Assembly: GCF_002252635.1 (NCBI RefSeq)
Contig: NZ_NQKX01000001.1
Coordinates: forward strand, 124,001 to 188,000
Length of the DNA stretch: 64,000 nt
Direction: 5' to 3'
Origin: Synechococcus sp. MW101C3
GTDB taxonomy: Bacteria; Cyanobacteriota; Cyanobacteriia; PCC-6307; Cyanobiaceae
Shown here: piece by piece, positions 25,860 through 34,238 of the stretch
Layout of the letters: each line of letters begins with the position of its first letter
How positions within the stretch are numbered: the stretch's first letter is position 1
Notes under the pieces: model-generated
What the model was told of the DNA's origin: nothing
The model's database searches: none
What the model saw: the letters and a program-made list of their open reading frames with translations, nothing else
Position numbers and translations under genes: made by a program

Positions 25860-26189
25860 ATGGCGAACCCGTTCGATCAACGCGTCTGGGCTGAGGTGGA
25901 GCGCATCCCCCATGGGCGGCTGGCCACCTACGGGCAGATCGCCGATCGGATCGGTGCCTATGGCTGTGCTCGGCAGGTCGGCTGGGCGCTGCGGCGGCTG
26001 CCGCTGCCGTCGGCGGTGCCCTGGCACCGGGTGGTGAACGCCCAGGGGCGCATCAGCATGAGCCTGGGCCGGGAAGGCAGCGACTGGATCCAGCGCGACC
26101 TGCTGCTCGCAGAAGGCATCCCGGTGGCGGACGACGGACGCCTGCCGTTGCGGCGCTATCTGTGGGTTCCACCGCTGCCTGCCGATTGA
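25860..26189 (+). CDS. Alkyltransferase-like protein (ATL, MGMT C-terminal domain)
   Basis: 109 residues from the ATG at 25860. It has the AGT/MGMT DNA-binding fold (IPHGRLATYGQIADRIG, ARQVGWALRR) and the active-site segment PWHRVVNAQGRIS, in which the alkyl-accepting Cys of PCHR is replaced by Trp. Such ATL proteins bind O6-alkylguanine lesions without repairing them and flag them for nucleotide excision repair. The stop overlaps the likely TTG start of rsmB, so the two genes are coupled. Confidence 0.88.
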   Translation: MANPFDQRVWAEVERIPHGRLATYGQIADRIGAYGCARQVGWALRRLPLPSAVPWHRVVNAQGRISMSLGREGSDWIQRDLLLAEGIPVADDGRLPLRRYLWVPPLPAD

Positions 26190-27523
26190 GCGCCGCCACT
26201 CCCGCTTCCACCCCGCCCGCCAGCGCGCCGGCACCGGGTCTTGATGCCCGGCGGGTGGCCTGGCGGGTGCTGCTGGCGGTGGCTTCGGGGGCCTATGCCG
26301 ATCTGGCACTGGAGCGGGAGTTGCGCCGCCTGCCGCTGGCCTCCCAGGACCGGGGTCTTGCCACCGAGCTCGCCTACGGGGCGATCCGCCAGCGCCGCCT
26401 GCTCGACGCCTGGCTGGATCAGCTCGGCAAGGTGCCCGCCGTGCAGCAGCCACCGCCGCTGCGCTGGTTGCTGCACCTGGGCCTCTACCAGTTGCTGTTC
26501 TCCCAGCGGGTGCCGGCCTCGGCAGCGGTGAGCACGGCGGTGGAGCTGGCCAAACGCGACGGCCTTGCCCGGCTGGCGCCGGTGGTGAACGGTCTGCTGC
26601 GCGCCTTCCTGCGCCGCAGCGCCCCCTTGCCGCTGCCGGCGGATCCCGCCGCCGCCTTTGCGTTGCGCCATTCCCTGCCCGACTGGCTGGCGGCGGATCT
26701 GCAGGTCTGGCTGCCGGAGGAGCAGGCCGAGGCGTTCGCTCTGGCGGCCAACCAGGCGCCGCCGCTGGATCTGCGTGTGAATGTGCTGCGCAGCAGCCGC
26801 GCTGCCGTGCTGGCCGCCTTCGAGGCCGCAGGGGTGTCCGCCGAGCCGCTCGCCGATCTGCCCGCCGGCCTCACGCTCAGCGCCCGCAGCAGCGATCTGC
26901 GTGCCCTGCCCGGCTACGCGGAAGGGCACTGGTGTGTGCAGGACCGCGCCGCCCAGACGATCGTCCCCCTGCTGGAGGCGCAGCCGGGTGAGCGGATCCT
27001 TGATGCCTGCGCCGCCCCCGGCGGCAAGAGCACCCACATCGCTGAGCTGATCGGCGATGTGGGCACCGTGGTGGCTGTTGATCGCTCCAGCGGCCGCTTG
27101 CAGCGCGTGCGTGACAACGCCGAGCGGCTTGGGCTGCGGGCGATCCAGCCGGTTCAGGGTGATGCGGCGGCGTTGGGAGCGGATCTGGGCGAGGCGCCGT
27201 TCGATCGTGTGCTGCTGGATGCCCCCTGCTCGGGCCTCGGCACCCTTGCCCGCCACGCCGATGCCCGCTGGCGCCTCACCCCCGAGGCCATCGACACGCT
27301 GGTGGAGCTGCAGCAGAGCCTGCTGGCCGGTGTGGCACCGTTGCTGCGGCCCGGCGGTCGCCTGGTGTACGCCACCTGCACCGTGCATCCCCGCGAGAAC
27401 CAGCAGCAGATCGGCGCTTTTCTGGAGGCCCACCCTGGCTGGCAGCTGCGCTTCGAGCAGCAGCTCTGGCCCCGGCCCCAAGGCGGCGATGGCTTCTATG
27501 CCGCCGTTCTCGAGGCGGCTTAA
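26186..27523 (+). CDS. rsmB: 16S rRNA (cytosine-967-C5)-methyltransferase RsmB
   Basis: 445 residues if started at the TTG at 26186, which overlaps the previous stop (TTGA); an upstream GTG at 26162 would overlap the ATL gene more. The N-terminal NusB-like RNA-binding domain (about 15-150) precedes a SAM domain with DACAAPGGKSTHIAEL, the DAPCSGLGTLARH motif with its catalytic Cys, and YATCTVHPRENQ carrying the second Cys. This is the normal RsmB architecture. Its 3' end overlaps the convergent PBP gene by 4 bp. Confidence 0.93.
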   Translation: MSAATPASTPPASAPAPGLDARRVAWRVLLAVASGAYADLALERELRRLPLASQDRGLATELAYGAIRQRRLLDAWLDQLGKVPAVQQPPPLRWLLHLGLYQLLFSQRVPASAAVSTAVELAKRDGLARLAPVVNGLLRAFLRRSAPLPLPADPAAAFALRHSLPDWLAADLQVWLPEEQAEAFALAANQAPPLDLRVNVLRSSRAAVLAAFEAAGVSAEPLADLPAGLTLSARSSDLRALPGYAEGHWCVQDRAAQTIVPLLEAQPGERILDACAAPGGKSTHIAELIGDVGTVVAVDRSSGRLQRVRDNAERLGLRAIQPVQGDAAALGADLGEAPFDRVLLDAPCSGLGTLARHADARWRLTPEAIDTLVELQQSLLAGVAPLLRPGGRLVYATCTVHPRENQQQIGAFLEAHPGWQLRFEQQLWPRPQGGDGFYAAVLEAA

Positions 27524-29667
27524 GGCGGCGGCGGCGCTACGGGAGCTGGCGCCGGCGGTGGTGCCACGGGCGGGGGCGGGGCCGGTGGTGCGCTCACCGG
27601 CGGCGGAGGGGCCGCTGGCGGCGGGGGCTGGCTGGGCGAATTGGGCCGCGACGGCACCGTGGGGATAGAGGGTGCAGGCGCTTCGCTGGGGCCCGATGGG
27701 GCGGAGGGGCCCGGCGGTTCGCCCTGGAAGCGGCTGTCGTCGCCAAGGCCTTCCTCCGGGCTGGCGGGCGCGGGCTCCCACGGCCGGTTGGATTCCGCGC
27801 CCCGATCACTGGAGCTGGGCGGCGCCTGCGGCTTGACGCCCCGCACGTTGAAGGTGGAGGTGAGCGTGGGCTTGGGCGGGAACTGACGCACCGGCAGATC
27901 CTTCGTGATCACGGCCATGTAGCGGCCCCAGGCGGCTGCCGCCGCGCCGCTGTCGCTGTTGGTCTTGCGGTTGTTGTCGTAGCCGAGCCAGACGCCGGTG
28001 GTGAGCTGGGGAATCGAGCCCACGAACCACAGATCCCGGGCACCCTCGGAGGTGCCGGTCTTGCCGGCCACCGGCCGGTTCGGCAAGGACGCTGCGCCGC
28101 CGGTTCCGCCGGTCACCACCCGCTGCAGCATCCACACCATGGCGTCGGCCACATCGGAGCTCACCACGCGACGGCCGCGATCGCCCTGCACCCGGCGGCT
28201 CCACAGCAGCTGCCCCTCTGGCCCGCTGATCTCCTCGAACGGGGTGGGTGGCACGAAGATGCCGCGGTTGACCACCCCGGCGTAGGCGGCGGTCATGTCA
28301 AGCACGGTCTGCTCGTAGGCGCCGATGCCCATCGGGTAGAAGCGGCCCAGCGGGCGGGTGATGCCCAGGCCCTGGGCCACGGAGATCACCTTGTCGAAGC
28401 CCACCTGCTGCAGCAGGCTCACCGCCACCACATTCAGGGAGTTCTGCAGGGCCGTGGCGATGGAAACCCGGCCCATGTAGCGGTCGCCGAAGTTCTTCGG
28501 GCAATAGCCGGCAAAGCAGCGCGGCGCATCCAGCACCGTGTCTTCCGGTTTCATGCCGGCCTTGAGCGCCGCCAGATACACGAACAGTTTGAAGGTGGAG
28601 CCCGGTGAGCGCAGCGCCTGGGTGGCGCGGTTGAACTGGCTTTCGTTGTAGTCCTTGCCGCCCACCATCGCCCGCACCAGTCCAGTGCCGGGTTCGATCG
28701 TGACCAGGGCTCCCTCCATGCCCCCGTAGGCGCTGCCCTCGATCACCTGTTCGGCTTCCTTCTGCCAGGCGAGGTTGAGGCTGCTGCGGATCGTGAGCCC
28801 ACCCACTTCAAGCTGCTCCGGGGTCAGCACCTTCGGCAGTTCCTGCGCCACCCAGCTGGTGAAGTGAGGCGCTCGGCTGGTCCAGTACTTGGGCTCTGCC
28901 GGCTTGAGTGCCAGCGGCGCCGCATTGGCTTCGGCCTCCTCGCTGGCGTCGATGAAACCGGCCTCACGCATGCGGCGCAGCACCACCGCCCGGCGCCGCT
29001 GGGCCAGCTCCGGATTCACCAGGGGCGAATACACCGACGGCGCCGGCGGCAGGCCGGCGATCAGCGCCGCTTCCGGCAGCGTCAGCTGTTCCGGGGTCTT
29101 GGAGAAGTAGATCCAGGCGGCGTCCGCCACCCCGTAGGCGCTGGAGCCCAGATACACATAGTTCAGATACTGCTCAAGGATCTGGTCCTTGCTGAGCTCA
29201 CGCTCCAGCTTTCCCGCCAGCAGCGCTTCCTGCAGCTTGCGCACCAGCGTGGGGTCCTGGCTGAGGAACACCAGCCGCGCCAGCTGCTGCGTGATCGTGC
29301 TGGCCCCTTCCTCCACGGCGCCTCGCTGCACGTTGCGCCACAGGGCCCGGCCGATGCCCCAGGCGTCGATGCCGTTGTGCTCATAGAAGCGGCGGTCTTC
29401 GGCGGCGATGAAAGCCTGCTGCACCAGCTCAGGCATCTGGCCGCCCACCAGCTTTTCGCGCGTGGCCGGGCCCAGCTTCTGCAGCACCTGGCCATCGGCC
29501 GAAAGGATCGTGACGGTGCCAGGCCGGTTGAAGGTGCTGATGCGGCTGACATCAGGCAGGGTCTTGTCGAGGGTGCGCACCACGAACACCTGACCCACGG
29601 CCACAATCCCGCCGGCACCGGCAGCCAGCAGCGCCGTGACCAGAAGCTGGCGCTGGCGGCGCCTCAC
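27520..29667 (-). CDS. Class A penicillin-binding protein (bifunctional transglycosylase/transpeptidase)
   Basis: 715 residues. One TM near the N-terminus, then a GT51 glycosyltransferase domain with catalytic Glu90 in AAEDRRFYEHNGID and GASTITQQLAR. The transpeptidase domain has Ser357 in the STFK motif, SLN at 410-412 and KTG at 536-538. After about residue 600 comes a long tail dominated by Pro, Ser and Ala, probably disordered in the periplasm. It polymerises and crosslinks peptidoglycan. Its start overlaps the end of chlG (ATGA), so it is co-transcribed with it. The tail is unusually Pro-rich. Confidence 0.92.
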   Translation of the reverse strand: MRRRQRQLLVTALLAAGAGGIVAVGQVFVVRTLDKTLPDVSRISTFNRPGTVTILSADGQVLQKLGPATREKLVGGQMPELVQQAFIAAEDRRFYEHNGIDAWGIGRALWRNVQRGAVEEGASTITQQLARLVFLSQDPTLVRKLQEALLAGKLERELSKDQILEQYLNYVYLGSSAYGVADAAWIYFSKTPEQLTLPEAALIAGLPPAPSVYSPLVNPELAQRRRAVVLRRMREAGFIDASEEAEANAAPLALKPAEPKYWTSRAPHFTSWVAQELPKVLTPEQLEVGGLTIRSSLNLAWQKEAEQVIEGSAYGGMEGALVTIEPGTGLVRAMVGGKDYNESQFNRATQALRSPGSTFKLFVYLAALKAGMKPEDTVLDAPRCFAGYCPKNFGDRYMGRVSIATALQNSLNVVAVSLLQQVGFDKVISVAQGLGITRPLGRFYPMGIGAYEQTVLDMTAAYAGVVNRGIFVPPTPFEEISGPEGQLLWSRRVQGDRGRRVVSSDVADAMVWMLQRVVTGGTGGAASLPNRPVAGKTGTSEGARDLWFVGSIPQLTTGVWLGYDNNRKTNSDSGAAAAAWGRYMAVITKDLPVRQFPPKPTLTSTFNVRGVKPQAPPSSSDRGAESNRPWEPAPASPEEGLGDDSRFQGEPPGPSAPSGPSEAPAPSIPTVPSRPNSPSQPPPPAAPPPPVSAPPAPPPPVAPPPAPAPVAPPPP

Positions 29668-30662
29668 ATTCCCACCGTCAGCGGGCTGTGCCCGATCGCA
29701 AGGGCGGTGACCAGCATGCCGAGCACCAGAAAGGGCTGGGCGCTGGCCTGATATTTCACATCGAAGGCCACAGGATCGCGCAGCAGCCAGATGTCCTGGA
29801 AGGTGATCTGCGGCACGATCAGCAGCACGAGCAGCACGGCCGCAAAATGCTGGCCGATGGCGATCAGCACGCCCACCATCGCCAGTTGGAAGAGATCGAT
29901 CATCGCGGCACTGATCCAGCTGGCCCGCTCGATCCCGAACACCACCGGCAGCGATTGCAGGCCCAGGGTGCGGTCGCCTTCCACGCTTTTGAAATCATTC
30001 ACCACCGCGATGCCGAGACCCGCGAGGCTGTAGGCCAGGGTGAGCAGGGCGGTGGGCCAGGTGAGCTGTCCGAACAGGGCCTGACCGGCCCACCAGGGCA
30101 GGGCGATGTAGCTGGCGCCGAGGGCGTAGTTGCCAAGCCAGCCGTTCTGCTTGAGCTTGAGCGGCGGAGCGGAATAGATAAAGCTCACGAAGGAGCCGCC
30201 CAGCGCCAGCAGCAGCAGCACCGGGGTGGTGTGACCGGCCCAGCGATCAAGGCCCCAGGCCACCGCCAGCCCCGCCAGCAGCAACACCCAGATCTGCGTT
30301 TTCACCTGCGGCAGCGAAATGGCACCCGACGGGATCGGCCGGTAGGGCTCGTTGATCGCGTCGATCTCGCGGTCGTAGTAGTCGTTGATGGTCTGGGTGT
30401 AGCCGGCCAGCAGGGGGCCGCTCATCAGCATGCAGGCGAAGGAGGCCAGCACGTTCGGCAGAGTCCATTCAAAACGTCCCGACGCCGCCGCGCCGCAGAT
30501 CACCCCCCAGATCAGCGGGATCCAGGTGACCGGCTTCATCAGCTGCAGCCGCAGCTTCCAGAGGCTGCTGGTGCCACTCGCACCCTTCATGCCAAGCAGC
30601 TGGCGGGCGCTGCCGGACGCCTCGGCGGCCTTGCTGGCGTTGGGATCGGGGGTGTCGCTCAA
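29664..30662 (-). CDS. chlG: Chlorophyll synthase ChlG
   Basis: 332 residues. A UbiA-family prenyltransferase with about eight to nine TM segments; the Mg-diphosphate motifs are NDYYDREID and a second acidic segment NDFKSVEGDR. It attaches geranylgeranyl or phytyl diphosphate to chlorophyllide in the thylakoid membrane. The PGS-type loop and the conserved RPIPSGAIS are typical of ChlG. The gene is followed by the class A PBP (4-bp overlap) and preceded by a DUF2862 gene. Confidence 0.95.
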   Translation of the reverse strand: MSDTPDPNASKAAEASGSARQLLGMKGASGTSSLWKLRLQLMKPVTWIPLIWGVICGAAASGRFEWTLPNVLASFACMLMSGPLLAGYTQTINDYYDREIDAINEPYRPIPSGAISLPQVKTQIWVLLLAGLAVAWGLDRWAGHTTPVLLLLALGGSFVSFIYSAPPLKLKQNGWLGNYALGASYIALPWWAGQALFGQLTWPTALLTLAYSLAGLGIAVVNDFKSVEGDRTLGLQSLPVVFGIERASWISAAMIDLFQLAMVGVLIAIGQHFAAVLLVLLIVPQITFQDIWLLRDPVAFDVKYQASAQPFLVLGMLVTALAIGHSPLTVGM

Positions 30663-30684
30663 GTGAGAGAGGCGAAGGGGACGC

Positions 30685-30897
30685 TCAGGCCGGGGTGATT
30701 TCGTCGTCGAAGAACCAGCCGGTGCTGCCGTTGCTCAGCTCCACCACCACGCCGATGCCGCTGCCATCCGTCATCTTGAACTCTTTGACCACGCCCGAGG
30801 CATCGCTCTGCAGCAGGCCCACCATCTCGGCAGGGATGCGGTCACGCACCCGATGAATCCGCACTTTCGAGCCGATCGTGATGGCGTTCTGCGACAT
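30685..30897 (-). CDS. DUF2862 small cyanobacterial protein
   Basis: 70 residues, the usual length of this family. It has an SH3-like beta-barrel pattern (GSKVRIHRVRDRIP, GVVKEFKMTDGSGIGVVVEL, GWFFDDEI) and no TM segment. Function is unknown. It is upstream of chlG on the same strand with a 22-bp gap, suggesting cotranscription with chlorophyll synthase. Divergent from hisF. Confidence 0.85.
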   Translation of the reverse strand: MSQNAITIGSKVRIHRVRDRIPAEMVGLLQSDASGVVKEFKMTDGSGIGVVVELSNGSTGWFFDDEITPA

Positions 30898-31009
30898 GAA
30901 GCCGGGCCAAAAAAGCCCTGAAACATTACCAGCGCCCTCGCGGCACGCGGCGGACTGAAACTGGAGCCATCACCCCCCGCTCCCTGACGGCCCTGCGCCG
31001 CCGCCCGCC

Positions 31010-31855
31010 ATGGTTGCCAAACGCATCATTCCCTGCCTCGACGTGGCCGATGGCCGGGTGGTGAAGGGGGTGAACTTCGTGGGCCTGCGGGATGCCGGCG
31101 ACCCGGTGGAGCTCGCCTGCCGTTACGACGCCGCCGGCGCCGACGAGCTGGTCTTCCTCGACATCGCCGCCAGCCATCAGGGGCGCACCACCCTGGTGGA
31201 TCTGGTGCGCCACACCGCCGAGGCGGTGACCATTCCCTTCACCGTCGGCGGCGGCATCGGCTCCGTGGAGGGCATCACCGAACTGCTGCGTGCCGGCGCC
31301 GACAAGGTGAGCCTCAACTCTTCGGCCGTGCGCACGCCCGAGCTGGTGACCGCGGGCGCCCGCCGCTTCGGCTCCCAGTGCATCGTGGTGGCGATCGACG
31401 CGCGCCGCCGCCAGCTGCCGGAGGGGGCCACGCCCGCCTGGGATGTGTACGTGAAGGGGGGACGCGAGAACACCGGGCTCGACGCCGTGGCCTGGGCCCG
31501 CCAGGTGGTGGCGCTGGGCGCCGGCGAGATCCTGCTCACTTCTATGGACGGTGACGGCACCCAGGCGGGCTACGACCTGGCACTCACCCGTGCGGTGGTG
31601 GAGGCGGTGGAGGTGCCGGTGATCGCCTCCGGTGGTGCCGGCTGCATCGACCACATCGCCGCGGCGCTGAGCGAGGGCAAGGCGGCGGCAGCCCTGCTGG
31701 CCTCCCTCCTGCACGACGGCGTGCTCACGGTGGAGGCGATCAAGGCCGATCTGCTTGGCCGGGGGCTCGTGCTGCGCCCGCCCGCTCCGCCGCTGGACGG
31801 ACTGATGGAGGGTGAGCCGGAGCCGGAAGCGGAAACCGGGCTCGGGGCGCTGTAA
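31010..31855 (+). CDS. hisF: Imidazole glycerol phosphate synthase cyclase subunit HisF
   Basis: 281 residues. The (beta/alpha)8 barrel has the catalytic Asp11 in [14 protein letters not shown] and the second Asp in VVAIDARR, phosphate-binding VGGGIGS and ASGGAG. It closes the imidazole ring using ammonia supplied by HisH. Residues after about 255 form an acidic tail not needed for the fold and longer than in most HisF. The start ATG gives the canonical [12 protein letters not shown]. Confidence 0.96.
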   Translation: MVAKRIIPCLDVADGRVVKGVNFVGLRDAGDPVELACRYDAAGADELVFLDIAASHQGRTTLVDLVRHTAEAVTIPFTVGGGIGSVEGITELLRAGADKVSLNSSAVRTPELVTAGARRFGSQCIVVAIDARRRQLPEGATPAWDVYVKGGRENTGLDAVAWARQVVALGAGEILLTSMDGDGTQAGYDLALTRAVVEAVEVPVIASGGAGCIDHIAAALSEGKAAAALLASLLHDGVLTVEAIKADLLGRGLVLRPPAPPLDGLMEGEPEPEAETGLGAL

Positions 31856-31887
31856 AGGGTCGTTACATTAAGGAGATTCCTCTTCGC

Positions 31888-32253
31888 TTGCCGGTCACCC
31901 GTTTGCGTTTCGCCGTGCCGGTCGTTCTGTCTCCCTTCACCACCGTGATCTGCCTGGTGATGGTGCTGGCCGTGGTCGGCCTCGTGGCCTGGGCGCTTCA
32001 GCTGATGGAGGCGGCCAACGCACGCCGAGAATTTTCGTTGATGCTCGCCGGCTGCATGGTGTGCTCCGCTGCCGTTGGTCTGGCCACGGTGATGGTGATC
32101 ACCCTCACCAGCCCTGAGCGCTTCCCCGCTGCCGGAGTGGCGCGCAGCGAGGCCGACGCCGGCATCAGCCTCAACGCCGTGGCCCTGCCCTTCGACGACT
32201 CCCTGGACTGCCTGGTGGATGCCCGCTTCTGCGCCCCCCTGCCATCCTCCTGA
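31888..32253 (+). CDS. Hypothetical membrane protein
   Basis: 121 residues from a TTG at 31888, with AAGGAG about a dozen bases upstream. Two TM helices (about 14-40 and 52-73) are followed by a polar C-terminal region with two Cys, likely outside the cytoplasm. No family is recognised. It sits between hisF and menG, all plus strand with short gaps, and may share their transcript. Confidence 0.6.
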   Translation: MPVTRLRFAVPVVLSPFTTVICLVMVLAVVGLVAWALQLMEAANARREFSLMLAGCMVCSAAVGLATVMVITLTSPERFPAAGVARSEADAGISLNAVALPFDDSLDCLVDARFCAPLPSS

Positions 32254-32277
32254 GCAGCCAACACAGCGCGGTTCGCT

Positions 32278-32991
32278 TTGAAGCCCGGTGATCCCCAGGC
32301 GGTGCGTGAGCTCTTTGACAGCATCGCCCCCCGCTACGACCAGCTCAACGACCTGCTCAGCCTTGGCCTGCATCGCGTCTGGAAGCGTCAGGCCGTGCGC
32401 TGGCTGGAGCCGGCTCCGGGCCAGCAGCTGATCGATCTCTGCTGCGGCACCGGCGACCTTGCCCTGCTGCTGGCCGCAAAGCTGCGGCCCGGAGGCCGCG
32501 TGCTCGGCCTCGATGCGGCCGCCACGCCTCTGGCGATCGCCCAGCGGCGCAGCGCCCGCCAGCCTTGGTTGCCCGTGTGCTGGCAGCAGGGCGATGCCCT
32601 CGCCACTGGCCTGGCCAGCGGCCGCTTCGACGGGGCGGTGATGGCCTACGGCCTGCGCAACCTCAACGCCCCAGGGCCGGGCCTGCAGGAGCTGCGGCGG
32701 CTGCTGCGGCCCGGTGGCCGCGCTGCCGTGCTGGATTTCAACCGCCCCGATCCCGCCACCCCGGCCGGTGCCGCCGCCGCCAGCTTCCAGCAGCTCTACC
32801 TCCGCCGCCTGGTGGTTCCTGCGGCCCGCCGCTTCGGCCTGCCCGAGCAGTACGCCTATCTGGAGGCCAGCCTGGAGCAGTTCCCCAGGGCGGCGGATCA
32901 GGAGGCAATGGCCCGCCGCGCCGGCTTCACGCAGGTGCGCCACCGGCCGCTGATGGGCGGCCTGATGGGCCTGCTGCAGCTGGTGGCGTGA
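32278..32991 (+). CDS. menG: Demethylphylloquinone methyltransferase MenG (UbiE family)
   Basis: 237 residues from a TTG at 32278. UbiE/MenG signatures are present: FDSIAPRYDQLNDLLSLGLH, motif I LIDLCCGTGDLALLLA, and the MAYGLRNL segment. In cyanobacteria this enzyme adds the final methyl group to the phylloquinone ring of photosystem I. The sequence ends with a short hydrophobic GGLMGLLQLVA. A hairpin follows the stop. Confidence 0.92.
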   Translation: MKPGDPQAVRELFDSIAPRYDQLNDLLSLGLHRVWKRQAVRWLEPAPGQQLIDLCCGTGDLALLLAAKLRPGGRVLGLDAAATPLAIAQRRSARQPWLPVCWQQGDALATGLASGRFDGAVMAYGLRNLNAPGPGLQELRRLLRPGGRAAVLDFNRPDPATPAGAAAASFQQLYLRRLVVPAARRFGLPEQYAYLEASLEQFPRAADQEAMARRAGFTQVRHRPLMGGLMGLLQLVA

Positions 32992-33009
32992 GGCAGCGCA
33001 CGGCTGCCT
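32991..33009 (+). terminator. Possible weak terminator hairpin after menG
   Basis: AGGCAGC, a five-base loop and GCTGCCT form a 7-bp stem that starts at the last base of the menG stop, followed only by TTCTG. The short U-poor tail makes function uncertain. Confidence 0.35.
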
Positions 33010-33080
33010 TCTGACAGGATCGGTGGCCGGTGCTCTGCCCGCGCCTCTTCACGCTTCGCCCCGCACCCCAGAACCCGGCC

Positions 33081-33995
33081 ATGCTTTTTCAGGACATCAT
33101 CTCCACCCTGAACCAGTTCTGGGCGGCGCAGGGATGTCTGCTGCTTCAGCCCTATGACACCGAGAAGGGCGCCGGCACGATGAGCCCCCACACGGTGCTG
33201 CGGGCGATCGGGCCGGAGCCCTGGGCCGTGGCCTACCCCGAGCCCTGCCGCCGCCCCACCGACGGCCGCTACGGCGACAACCCCAACCGGGCCCAGCACT
33301 ACTTCCAGTACCAGGTGCTGATCAAGCCGTCACCGGACGGCATCCAGGAAACCTATCTGGCTTCGCTCGAAGCGCTCGGCATCCGCGCCGCTGACCACGA
33401 CATCCGCTTCGTGGAGGACAACTGGGAATCGCCCACCCTCGGCGCCTGGGGCGTGGGCTGGGAGGTGTGGCTCGACGGCATGGAGGTGACCCAGTTCACC
33501 TACTTCCAGCAGTGCGGCGGCCTCGATTGCCGGCCGGTGTCGATCGAGATCACCTACGGCCTTGAGCGGCTCGCCATGTATCTCCAGGATGTGGAGAGCA
33601 TCTGGGAGCTGCGCTGGAACGAGCAGCGCTCCTACGGCGAGATCTGGCTGCCGTTCGAGAAGGGCCAGTGCGCTTACAACTTCGAGGCCTCCAACCCCGA
33701 GCGGCTGCAGCAGCTGTTCGCGCTCTACGAGGCTGAAGCCACGGATCTGGTGGCCCGCAAACTGCCGGCCCCAGCCCTCGACTTCGTGCTCAAGTGCAGC
33801 CACACCTTCAACCTGCTGGAGGCCCGCGGCGTGATCTCGGTCACGGAACGCACTGCCACGATCGGCCGCATCCGCCACCTGGCTCGCCAGGTGGCCCAGG
33901 CCTGGCTGGAGGAACGGGAGGCTCTGGGCTTTCCCTTGCTGGCCGGATCGGCCGCGCCGCCCCTGCCGGCGGCGGCTGGCACCGCCTCGCGCTGA
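33081..33995 (+). CDS. glyQ: Glycyl-tRNA synthetase alpha subunit
   Basis: 304 residues from the ATG at 33081; the frame opens at 33030 but the conserved N-terminus is [19 protein letters not shown]. Typical motifs are [20 protein letters not shown] and [14 protein letters not shown]. It forms an alpha2beta2 enzyme with GlyS, which is not in this window. The C-terminal 15 residues are Ala/Pro-rich. Confidence 0.95.
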   Translation: MLFQDIISTLNQFWAAQGCLLLQPYDTEKGAGTMSPHTVLRAIGPEPWAVAYPEPCRRPTDGRYGDNPNRAQHYFQYQVLIKPSPDGIQETYLASLEALGIRAADHDIRFVEDNWESPTLGAWGVGWEVWLDGMEVTQFTYFQQCGGLDCRPVSIEITYGLERLAMYLQDVESIWELRWNEQRSYGEIWLPFEKGQCAYNFEASNPERLQQLFALYEAEATDLVARKLPAPALDFVLKCSHTFNLLEARGVISVTERTATIGRIRHLARQVAQAWLEEREALGFPLLAGSAAPPLPAAAGTASR

Positions 33996-33998
33996 GCC

Positions 33999-34181
33999 TT
34001 GAAGCGCACGTTGCTGGTGGTGGTGCTGCTGGCCGGCAGCTTCCAGGCTGGCCGGCTCACCGAACGGGCGATCTGGCCCTGCCGGCTGCGGCCGGTGGCC
34101 GCCCTGGTGGCGCCCCTGCTGGGCCAGACGATGCCGAGTGAGCAGGTCTGCGATCTGATCCAGCGGCTGCCCAGCTTCTGA
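33999..34181 (+). CDS. Small hypothetical protein between glyQ and comEC
   Basis: 60 residues from a TTG at 33999, three bases after glyQ. The N-terminus MKRTLLVVVLLAGSFQAGRL resembles a signal peptide or a single TM segment, followed by a short domain with two Cys. Position between two plus-strand genes with a 57-bp gap to comEC supports translation. No family is recognised. Confidence 0.5.
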   Translation: MKRTLLVVVLLAGSFQAGRLTERAIWPCRLRPVAALVAPLLGQTMPSEQVCDLIQRLPSF

Positions 34182-34238
34182 AGACCCGCCGCAACCAGGC
34201 AAAAGCGGGGAACCCTGAGCGCACACAGGCGATCAGGA

